In this document: piece by piece, positions 16,736-24,568 of the stretch
Position numbering within the stretch: the stretch's first letter is position 1
How the letters are laid out: the number at the start of each line of letters is the position of its first letter
NCBI RefSeq assembly: GCF_015326965.1
Contig: NZ_CP017659.1
Span: 806,001-870,000, forward strand
Length of the DNA stretch: 64,000 nt
Origin: Paenibacillus sp. JZ16
GTDB taxonomy: Bacteria > Bacillota > Bacilli > Paenibacillales > Paenibacillaceae
Reading direction: 5' to 3'
Notes under the pieces: model-generated
The model's database searches: none
Told to the model about the DNA's origin: nothing
Seen by the model: the letters and a program-made list of their open reading frames with translations, nothing else
Translations under genes and position numbers: made by a program

Positions 16736-18547
16736 TCAGCCTTCCACCAATGCTTCCACCTGCACATTCAGGTGTACGGACGCAAGCGCTGGATTCAGGT
16801 CCTTCTCTTCCGTCAAGCCCAGCATCGGTTCACCGTCAACGTCGAAATGTACGCGACGGAGACCCGAGCAGCGGGGCTCTCCGATGCCTGGACGAGCGTG
16901 ATATACGCTCCAGATCGTTCCTTCCTCGTCCTTCACATAAGAATTGTGTCCTGGCCCGTATTCGCCCGGCACGCTTCTGGAGGTTAGCAGCGGGTAATTT
17001 CGCTTCGTCCATTGGTTCGGGTCAAGCAAATCAGCGTCAGAATTGACGCTGAGCATGCCGACGCAATACGTGGCATCGACCAGAGCTCCGGATATCGTCA
17101 CGAAGATCTTCCGGTCTGTCATGAGTGCAAAGGGCCCTTCTTCCACGAACGTTTGATTGTTCGCCCAGCCGTAATCGGGCTTGGACAGCAGGACAGGCTC
17201 CGATATCAGTCTCCACGGTTCCCTCGGATCCGCCTCGGCGATATAGATCCACGAGCCCAAGTCATGCGGTACCAATTCCCTTTGCGCCCAGAGCACATAT
17301 AAACGGCCTTTCCGCTCTAATACGGTCATGTCCAGCGTTATGCCGGCTTGAAACAGCGGGCTTCCGTCATGCCTGGCGACCCGGATCGGGGTCCCCCAAT
17401 CCGCAGCCATTCTCGGATTGCCGCCATTCTTTAACCGCATAACATGCGATTGAATGTCTTTGAATTCGCCGCTGCTGCCGGCAAGAAAAATATACAGATC
17501 GCCGCCGATGCCATGAAGTTCAGGCGCCCACAGAAATCGCTTCAGATGATCATGCATGCCTGTATCCAGGATTTTGGTTTCTTCTGCCGAGACCAGACCG
17601 AATATGGAATCCGCCTCCCGGATCGATATCGTATGGTTGCCGTCGGCATCATTGGTTGCGACAAAATAATACCTTCCGTCCCACTGCGCAATGCAAGGGT
17701 CGGCACGGTTCGTCGCCATCGGAAACGTATAGCGATCCTGCCGAATGCTTCCAGAAATGCGATAAGTTCCGGGACGGCTCCAATCGATCTCGGACGCATC
17801 CCACTCAATCGGCTTGATCGCGGTGGTGCCGTCACTGTATATCGCCGTCACTTTAACCGCTTGTAACTGTTCTTTGGACGAAACGGCCACACGCTCCGGG
17901 AGTTCATTACGCACATGAACCGGTACCGTAAGCTTATGAATCAGCCTCTGAGCCACGCCTCGCGATACACGTATCGCATTGCGGGGCACTGCTCCTTCAA
18001 TGTCGACGCGTCTCGGGCTTAGCGTGAAAGCTTCGCACGGATTCGGCTTGGCAGCGTCGTCCGGGCATGTCACGTCCGCCATTTCCCTTTGATAATACCT
18101 TCCGTCTTCTTCACGCCAACGAAGGACATACCTTCGGGAAGCATGTTCATATTCGCACATGATATCTTGTACACGAAGCCCTTTCGTTAGGTTCAACAGA
18201 CCGAGCTCCCGATACTGCAGCAAGTCCGGGGAAGTGAACAAAAGCACCGAGCCCTTGCTCTGCTGATCGGGAGAACCGTCCGCTTCCGTCCGAATGGCCA
18301 GTACGCCAAAGTTTCCGTCAGCCATGTGGAACAGGTACGGATTCTTCAAACTCTTGGCGGACAGCGTGCCGTTTGAGAGCTCGGCGGCTTTAGCGAACAG
18401 CACCCCCGAGTTGTGATTAAGCTCCCGATAACTCATCCCGTCATCGGTGTAAGCGAGATGCATACTATATGCAAGCTTCGGGGAATAGATTTCCGGTTCA
18501 AGCGGTTCTCTCGTATAGCAGAGAACGCTGTGAAATTCATTATCCAT
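16736..18547 (-). CDS. Family 43 glycosyl hydrolase with internal Ig-like domain
   Basis: The protein has about 603 residues. An N-terminal beta-propeller-like part (YSMHLAYTDDGMSYRELNHN, LLFTSPDLLQYRELG) is followed by a Big_4-type Ig-like domain (YSDGTTAIKPIEWDASEIDW, ~250-290). A C-terminal GH43 five-bladed propeller follows, with the catalytic Asp in RADPCIAQWDGRYY and the proposed acid Glu in FVEEGPFALM. It has no signal peptide, so it probably acts in the cytosol on arabino- or xylo-oligosaccharides. I place the start at MDNEFHSV (18547) because AGGAGGG lies 12 bases upstream. The frame is open further, but only into the 284-base gap after the GH127 gene, in which I recognise nothing else. 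Confidence 0.85.
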   Translation of the reverse strand: MDNEFHSVLCYTREPLEPEIYSPKLAYSMHLAYTDDGMSYRELNHNSGVLFAKAAELSNGTLSAKSLKNPYLFHMADGNFGVLAIRTEADGSPDQQSKGSVLLFTSPDLLQYRELGLLNLTKGLRVQDIMCEYEHASRRYVLRWREEDGRYYQREMADVTCPDDAAKPNPCEAFTLSPRRVDIEGAVPRNAIRVSRGVAQRLIHKLTVPVHVRNELPERVAVSSKEQLQAVKVTAIYSDGTTAIKPIEWDASEIDWSRPGTYRISGSIRQDRYTFPMATNRADPCIAQWDGRYYFVATNDADGNHTISIREADSIFGLVSAEETKILDTGMHDHLKRFLWAPELHGIGGDLYIFLAGSSGEFKDIQSHVMRLKNGGNPRMAADWGTPIRVARHDGSPLFQAGITLDMTVLERKGRLYVLWAQRELVPHDLGSWIYIAEADPREPWRLISEPVLLSKPDYGWANNQTFVEEGPFALMTDRKIFVTISGALVDATYCVGMLSVNSDADLLDPNQWTKRNYPLLTSRSVPGEYGPGHNSYVKDEEGTIWSVYHARPGIGEPRCSGLRRVHFDVDGEPMLGLTEEKDLNPALASVHLNVQVEALVEG

Positions 18548-18831
18548 ACGCTGCTTCTTCCCTCCTAACGGATAAGGCTTTTCAAGAATAATCTCTTCCA
18601 GCTTTGCACTCGGCTTCGAGTAATGAATATTCACTCCGATCGTCCCGCCGAACAGGAACGTTATATGAGACCTCCGACAGCTTACAACTCTCAAATCTCC
18701 ATTACGGAAATGGCAATTTTGCCGATCTCAGTATCCGCCTGTTTGATCGTACTAGTCCTCAGCCTAGATCTATCGCAGGAATGGATATGTTGATCGGCTG
18801 GACACACAGAATATTTATTTTTCTCTCTTCA

Positions 18832-20700
18832 CTATAATTTTGTACGCGTTACTTTGAAGTAAATTTGATAAGGTTCGTACCCGATATCCCGAATTCGTTT
18901 GAACGTGATGACAGGTTCCTGGTTGACTGTCTTGAAGAAATACCGCCAACTCCCCCATTCACGTTCATTTTCGTTCTCGATAGCGGACGCAATATCCTCA
19001 TCCCTCATATAGAGCTGCTGTTCTGATTCGCACAAGCCTGCCAGCACTTCTGGCCCGTATCGGAAGGCACCTGTTCGTTCGTCGTCCGGTAGCGGAACAA
19101 ACCGAATGCCGATTGGCAGCATAATCGAGACGGTATCGCCTTCCTTCCATGCTCTGTGAATGTCATAGAAGTTCTCGCTGTCCAGAGTCGTCCCCTGCAG
19201 AACGTCATTGACGTACACGGATGCTCCCGCCATGATCCACTCAGGTATGCGTAAGCGGAGCGTGAACGTTGTCGGTGCGGCAGCAGATACAATGAAATCG
19301 TATTTGCGAAAAGTAGGTATATTTTCATTTGTCGACGCTGTATCATTAATAGCTTGGTACCCGGCCGTGTTAGACGAGGATAGGAGGCTCCCGCTCATTT
19401 TGTCCTGCGTCTGTACGATCCGTATGAGGGTTCCAGCGATACTTGTGTGCAACTCGGAATCGAAATATTGACTGATATAGACGATATCCCCGTCCTGATA
19501 ATAAATTCCCATGTTCCAGGCCGCATTCGCCTGAACCATCGTGCCGTGGCAGCAGAAGAAGCTGTCGGTTTCCGTGCTCCACTCCTTGCGCAGACCGGCC
19601 TTCATGGGGAGGAAATAGGTCAGCAGGCCGGTTCTGGGATAATTATGCTGACTACCAGTCAAACCATATTCCTGATAATAGGCTTGCGCCATAATGCCAT
19701 TGTATAGATTGTACTCGATATATTGCGCGTAGGTAGGGTCGCCAGATTGACGAAATAAGAAATCTGCTAGTCGGATCATGTTATAGACAGTACAATGCTC
19801 CTGATTTTTGTCACCTAGGCGGGCCTTCATCTTCATCTTCGGCATCCAGACCTCTCCAGCGGTTTGACCGCCTGTCGCAAGGCTTCCCCTTTCCGTTACA
19901 GCGCAATTCCAATACGCTTGGACGATGGACAGCCACCTGTCGTCTCCGGTAACCTCATAAGCTCTCGCACAGCCGAGCACTTCCGGTATCGTAGTGTTAG
20001 CATGCATATTCGTAAGCGGATCCTTGCCCTCCAGCAAGGGTTGAAACAGCCGACTGCGATAATACCGGTCTAACAGCACACGATATTTGTCCGCTCCGGT
20101 TATGTGCAACAGATCGGCCCAAACCTCAAGCATTCCGCCTGTCTCCACATCGAGAATATCGTCGAATTGCTCTCTTGTGAATGTGCCGCTCCATTCGACA
20201 AACCAGTCCGCGAACCGATCCACGATATCCAGGGCCTGCCGATTACCGGCATATTGCCAGGCATCGACCAACCCCATTAATATTTTGTGCAAATTGTATT
20301 GGGGCGCCCAGATGCTTTTTCCGCTTGCAATCCAGTGCAGATATTTTTCGGGAATCGGACCGACCCACTGACCGCCGTTATCGCGTTGGCATTCATGCAA
20401 TTCATGGACAATAGCATCCAGTTTGGCCTTTAATTCGATGTCGCCGCTTTCTTCATAATGCAACGCCGCACCAGACAACCAATGACCAAGAAAATGGCCG
20501 CGCAATTGGCAGACCGGCGTTTCCCAACCGCCGTGCGCACCTTCGGGAATCGTTCTTCCATGAAATCTTCCGGCCTCCAAATGATAATTAAACAACAGAT
20601 GACCGCTGTCCAGCTTCATCAGATAGCTTCTGTTCGCTCGTTCCCTGCGAATCAGTTCTTGCTCTTTCAAAATGACCTGTTTGCCTCTCAATGCTTTCAT
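18832..20700 (-). CDS. Beta-L-arabinofuranosidase, GH127 (DUF1680)
   Basis: This 622-residue enzyme has a signature (alpha/alpha)6 barrel. The zinc site and nucleophile of the family are visible: E-x-C in KNQEHCTVYNM and the Cys pair in SFFCCHGTMVQAN, where the first Cys is the proposed nucleophile by analogy with Bifidobacterium HypBA1. GGWETPVCQLRGHFLGHWLS near residue 60 is also typical. It has no signal peptide, so it acts on imported arabino-oligosaccharides. AGGAGG sits upstream of the ATG at 20700. It directly follows a decayed permease gene, suggesting it was once the last gene of an import operon. Confidence 0.93.
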   Translation of the reverse strand: MKALRGKQVILKEQELIRRERANRSYLMKLDSGHLLFNYHLEAGRFHGRTIPEGAHGGWETPVCQLRGHFLGHWLSGAALHYEESGDIELKAKLDAIVHELHECQRDNGGQWVGPIPEKYLHWIASGKSIWAPQYNLHKILMGLVDAWQYAGNRQALDIVDRFADWFVEWSGTFTREQFDDILDVETGGMLEVWADLLHITGADKYRVLLDRYYRSRLFQPLLEGKDPLTNMHANTTIPEVLGCARAYEVTGDDRWLSIVQAYWNCAVTERGSLATGGQTAGEVWMPKMKMKARLGDKNQEHCTVYNMIRLADFLFRQSGDPTYAQYIEYNLYNGIMAQAYYQEYGLTGSQHNYPRTGLLTYFLPMKAGLRKEWSTETDSFFCCHGTMVQANAAWNMGIYYQDGDIVYISQYFDSELHTSIAGTLIRIVQTQDKMSGSLLSSSNTAGYQAINDTASTNENIPTFRKYDFIVSAAAPTTFTLRLRIPEWIMAGASVYVNDVLQGTTLDSENFYDIHRAWKEGDTVSIMLPIGIRFVPLPDDERTGAFRYGPEVLAGLCESEQQLYMRDEDIASAIENENEREWGSWRYFFKTVNQEPVITFKRIRDIGYEPYQIYFKVTRTKL

Positions 20701-20737
20701 TAAGTTCCTCCTTTCGATATGTCGGCAGAACGAGCTA

Positions 20738-21183
20738 TTAATCTTTCAGCCCGGATACCGCAATGCCTTTAATAAAGTATTTTGTCCTAATATAAACAGC
20801 ATAATAGGCGGAAAGAGAACCATCGTGGCCGCCGCCATCAACAACTCCCATTGAGCTGTGTAATAGCCAATAAATTGCGCCAAGCGCCAGCGTGAACTTA
20901 GATTCCTTGTTGATGTAAACAAGCGGGCCCAAAAAATCGTTCCACACACCCAGAAACTGAAACAGCGCAACCACAATGACAGCCGATTTGGATAAAGGAA
21001 AAATAACATGCCTGACAATGTAAAAATAACCTTCTCCGTCAACAAGAGCTGCTTCGTCAAGTGATTTGGGGATCGTTCTATGAACTGCCCTATTCATAAA
21101 ATGTTAAACGCTGCTGGCAAAATCAAGGGCAAATAACTGTTGGATTCGACCACCATTTGCCAACCGGGAAAAGTCGGGATAAG
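20738..21183 (-). pseudogene. Decayed sugar ABC transporter permease (MalG/LplC type)
   Basis: Homology runs across several frames: ESNSYLPLILPAAFNI, then after a frameshift and stop TIPKSLDEAALVDGEGYFYI (the EAA loop), then VVALFQFLGVWNDFLGPLVY with ESKFTLALG. Another frame gives AQWELLMAAATMVLFPPIML, and the first frame returns for TKYFIKGIAVSGLKD. Intact relatives carry these blocks in one frame over about 280 residues. The N-terminal half is missing and at least three frame changes are needed, so it is non-functional. Confidence 0.8.
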
Positions 21184-21745
21184 CGTGACAGCAGCCCTCT
21201 AACTTCCCCATCGCTCCAGCTGTTACGCAAAGCGGACAGCAGATGGATCAAACCAGCGTGGAGTGAGCATCGCTCTTACGTCTTCGTAAGCTTTGTCGGC
21301 ATCCAACGGTTGTACCCAGAAGTTGATGAACCACGCTCGGCTCCAGCCGGTATGTCCGACGCCGTTAGCCAGCCTGCGATCCATGTCGTTCGAGCCGCTG
21401 CAATCAGCTCTGGCGTGGAATTCACGTTAATACCTTCGCCCGGATAAAACGCAAACAAATGGGAAATGTGCGATGACCCGGCACCACTTTCTCATAATCA
21501 TCCAACCACTCCCGGCTGGCTGGAGGTAATAAGTAAATATCGGCCGAATTGAAAATAGGTTCAATCAGCCCGTTATCCTCTCAGCCCTCCCTTAAACCGT
21601 TTCAGCCTGTCTCCGGTCGACAGCGTGTTTTTTCCCAGGCTATCTTGCAGACTTAGGGGCACCCGGATGAACAGTTCAGTGTAATCTTTACAATGTCGGG
21701 CAGCAGCTCAGAATAGGAAACTTGGCTTAATTTCTCCAACGTTCA
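21184..21745 (-). pseudogene. Decayed GH95 (alpha-L-fucosidase / alpha-L-galactosidase family) gene
   Basis: Read on the minus strand in shifting frames, the order is: QVSYSELLPDIVK; DYTELFIRVPLSLQDSLGKN with DRLKRFKGGLRG; EWLDDYEKVVPGH; SHISHLFAFYPGEGINVNST with PELIAAARTT; RRLANGVGHTGWSRAWFINF with DADKAYEDVRAML; and GLIHLLSALRNSWSDGEVRG. These are the conserved GH95 blocks in the correct order, including H(R)HISHL-x-x-x-YPG and GHTGWSRAW. There are several frameshifts, stops and at least two internal deletions; intact GH95 enzymes have 700-800 residues. It abuts the permease relic directly. Confidence 0.75.
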
Positions 21746-21803
21746 TAAAGATCCATCTTTGTGTTTTCCATATCGTCTATTTCACAGTAAGCATCTGGCG
21801 GCG

Positions 21804-24017
21804 TCATACCACCGCGGAAGGATCGCTCTTGCGGGACATGCCGCGCTGGGCAGAGATCAGATTGTAGTAGATCCCCTGCTTTTTCATCAATTCTCGATGC
21901 GTGCCGATTTCGGCGATCCGCCCCTTATCAAGGACGATAAGCCGGTCGGCATTACGCAGCGTAGAGAGACGATGCGCGATAGCGATCGTCGTGCGATTCT
22001 TCGTCACCCGTTTCAGTGCCTCCTGGATGGCCGCTTCCGTCTCGATATCAAGCGAAGCCGTCGCCTCGTCCAGAATGAGGATTCGCGGATCGTTCAGCAC
22101 GGCCCTCGCGATGGCGATCCGCTGACGCTCGCCTCCCGACAGGTTGTTCCCGTTTTCATCCAGTCTCGTGTCGTAACCGTCAGGCAAACTGATGATAAAA
22201 TCGTGCGCGTTGGCGATTTTGGCCGCCTCGATAATCTCTTCCGGCTTCGCGCCAGGCTTCGCGTATTGAATATTCTCGGCGATCGTCCCGCTGAACAGGA
22301 ACGTCTCCTGCAGCACGACGCCGATTTGCGAGCGCAAATCCTCCTGCCGGATCCCCCGGATATCGATACCGTCAATCCGAATCTCCCCTTCGTTCGCATC
22401 ATAGAAACGGGAAATCAGATTGATCGTCGTCGATTTGCCCGATCCGGAATGGCCGACGAGTCCGATCATCTCCCCCGGCTTCACGGTGAGGTTGATCTCC
22501 TTCAGAACAGGCTCATACGACCGATAGCCAAAAAAAACGTCGCGGAACTCGATCAAGCCCCGAATCCGGTGGCCCACCGCGTTGTTTGCATCCATGACTT
22601 CCGGCTGCTCGTCGATTACCGAGAATACGCGATGCATCGAAATGACCGCATTCGCGATCCAGCGCGGCATGAACATCAGCCAGGAAATCGGCCCGAAAAT
22701 CATGGCGGCATAAGCGCTGAACTGGATCAGCTCGCCTACGTTCATCTCCCGGCCGATAATCATGTAGCAGCCGATCAGGAGTACGAGATATTGGCCGATC
22801 TGAATCAAATAATTCGAGATCGGCGATAAAATGCTGTACAACTTCTCGCTTTTCAACGCAGCAGCAGCGAATTCGCCGTTATATGTCCGGAATCTGCGAA
22901 TCTCCCGCTCTTCCTGGCCGAAAGCCTTCACGACCCGAATGCCGCTGAGGACATCGTGTAGAAACGAGTTTGCCTTGTCGGAGATGCGCCACTGCTTGTG
23001 AAACAGCTTGTTTAGGACATGCCTCCAAATATAGTAGTGCAAATAACCAACGAATGGAGCCGGAAGCAGCACGATCAGCGCCAGCCGCCAATCGGCGGAA
23101 AAAAGCAGCGTCGCTGAAGCGATCAGAATGAGCAGTTGGTGGATGGCCGTCGTGCACATTTCCTGAATCAAGTGGCGGATGCGGTCCGTATCGGCCGTCA
23201 CTCTGTTCATCAGGTCTCCCGCTCGCTGGGACGTCAAAAATCCGAGCGACATGTTCTGAATCCGATCGAACACCGTTTTGCGCAGGTCGGCCGCAATGCC
23301 CGTACTGACGCTGGCCATGATCCGGTTTCTGGCAATACCGAGCAGCTCCCCGAAAGCCAGGGTGAACAGCATCCCAAGGAGTGCAAGCCAAAATACCCTT
23401 ACGCTGGCCTCTTGTCCGGCAGGGGGGAGCAGCGCCGCGTTGACCAGCAGCTTCTGGAAGTAAGGCCCGGCCATCGCCAACGCCGAGGCAGCGATAAGGA
23501 CACCTAATCCAAGCATCAAGCTTCGCCAGTGTCTTTTGGATATGAGAAGCAGTCGTTTGAATGCAGCTGCCTTACTCATGCATCTGGGACACACCCGCGT
23601 ACCCGGGACGAGCGCGCTTCCGCATGCCGCGCAAACCGGATCCCCTTCGTCACGATAAATCCGGACGGGGCGATTGGCGGCCATATCGTTCAGGATTTGG
23701 GCGATATAGCCGTACCTGGACGCATGCTGCATCGTCACCCTGACGATGATTCGTTTCGTCCCGTTCTCCGTGGCTTCAAGCACCGCATTGCCAACAAACG
23801 GCACCAGATGATAATCGCAGGCGTCCGCGATGTTCCCGTGATCCCGCACTTGGCCGTCCTGCACATGCGCCCACCTGCCGCTGCCGATCGCCAGGTACCC
23901 CTCCACCCGCCGCCCATCCAGCGACAGGTCGGCAGGGACGCAATAGTCGATCTCCTCTCCGATGACTTGCCGTGCTGCCGCGAAATTCTGCTCCGAAAGC
24001 GTGAAGTTTAAATTCAT
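21804..24017 (-). CDS. ABC exporter (fused membrane and ATPase) with N-terminal extra domain and zinc ribbon
   Basis: The protein has 737 residues. A unique N-terminal domain (~1-125) is followed by a four-Cys zinc ribbon (CAACGSALVPGTRVCPRC, ~128-145) and a type-IV exporter membrane domain with six helices (~165-450). The ATPase has Walker A GLVGHSGSGKST, the signature LSGGERQRIAIARAV, Walker B ILILDEATASLD and an H-loop IAHRLST. It is paired with the exporter at 24565-26862, with which it likely forms a heterodimer, and with a DUF1854 protein encoded between them. The transported compound is unknown. It is the last gene of the long xylan operon. Confidence 0.9.
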   Translation of the reverse strand: MNLNFTLSEQNFAAARQVIGEEIDYCVPADLSLDGRRVEGYLAIGSGRWAHVQDGQVRDHGNIADACDYHLVPFVGNAVLEATENGTKRIIVRVTMQHASRYGYIAQILNDMAANRPVRIYRDEGDPVCAACGSALVPGTRVCPRCMSKAAAFKRLLLISKRHWRSLMLGLGVLIAASALAMAGPYFQKLLVNAALLPPAGQEASVRVFWLALLGMLFTLAFGELLGIARNRIMASVSTGIAADLRKTVFDRIQNMSLGFLTSQRAGDLMNRVTADTDRIRHLIQEMCTTAIHQLLILIASATLLFSADWRLALIVLLPAPFVGYLHYYIWRHVLNKLFHKQWRISDKANSFLHDVLSGIRVVKAFGQEEREIRRFRTYNGEFAAAALKSEKLYSILSPISNYLIQIGQYLVLLIGCYMIIGREMNVGELIQFSAYAAMIFGPISWLMFMPRWIANAVISMHRVFSVIDEQPEVMDANNAVGHRIRGLIEFRDVFFGYRSYEPVLKEINLTVKPGEMIGLVGHSGSGKSTTINLISRFYDANEGEIRIDGIDIRGIRQEDLRSQIGVVLQETFLFSGTIAENIQYAKPGAKPEEIIEAAKIANAHDFIISLPDGYDTRLDENGNNLSGGERQRIAIARAVLNDPRILILDEATASLDIETEAAIQEALKRVTKNRTTIAIAHRLSTLRNADRLIVLDKGRIAEIGTHRELMKKQGIYYNLISAQRGMSRKSDPSAVV

Positions 24018-24040
24018 CGATATTCCTCCGTTGCCGCCGT

Positions 24041-24568
24041 CTACAATCTCGTTTCGATCATGCGGTATTCCTTGTCGCTAAGCTGATCCACGTGCGGGAT
24101 GACGAACCGGTTACCGTCGACATCGATGATCAGCAGGCGGTTCTCCGCTGCAAACTTGACGCTGCCGCTGCCGTTTCGCACCGTGAACCGGCACCGTCCG
24201 GCAGTCGTTTCAACTTCCCAATAGGAATAGCCGAACTCCTCGCTTACGGCAATCACCTTGGTAATTTCCGGGGTAAAATAACGGATCTTCAGCTGCCTTT
24301 CAATGATAGAAGCCGTGCTTTGCGGAAAAACGTCAAGATAGCGGATCATACCGATCTCCTTGTTGTCCGCCGTTCGAATCGACAGGAAGGAGCGCTGGTT
24401 CGTATGCGGGAAGGAGCAATGAACGTAAACCGGCGAGTGCACCTCGCCTTTGGTCCAGACGGACAGCAGATGGCCCGTCGTCTCCGCAAATTCCGAATTG
24501 CTCGGTGTCAAATAACGGATGCCCGCGGCATCCGCCAGCTCCATTCCCTGGTGCTCTTCCATCCTCAT
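24041..24568 (-). CDS. DUF1854 family protein
   Basis: The protein has 175 residues. The conserved DUF1854 blocks are IRYLTPSNSEF near the start, RSFLSIRTADNKEIGMIRYL, RYFTPEITKV, EEFGYSYWEVETTAGRCRFT and LLIIDVDGNRFVIPHVDQLS. The family has no established biochemical role. In some proteobacteria, members occur with ABC exporters near cyanophycin genes. No signal or membrane segment is visible, so it is probably a cytosolic partner of the exporters. Its ATG overlaps the stop of the upstream exporter gene (ATGA), indicating translational coupling, and 23 bases separate it from the second exporter. Confidence 0.88.
   Translation of the reverse strand: MRMEEHQGMELADAAGIRYLTPSNSEFAETTGHLLSVWTKGEVHSPVYVHCSFPHTNQRSFLSIRTADNKEIGMIRYLDVFPQSTASIIERQLKIRYFTPEITKVIAVSEEFGYSYWEVETTAGRCRFTVRNGSGSVKFAAENRLLIIDVDGNRFVIPHVDQLSDKEYRMIETRL

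Noticed and set aside
18548..18694. In-frame upstream extension of the GH43 gene.
   Set aside because: No ribosome site ahead of it; the homologous part begins near 18547.
21759..22829. Long plus-strand frame of 356 codons opposite the ABC exporter.
   Set aside because: Antisense shadow of the exporter ATPase region; no family features.
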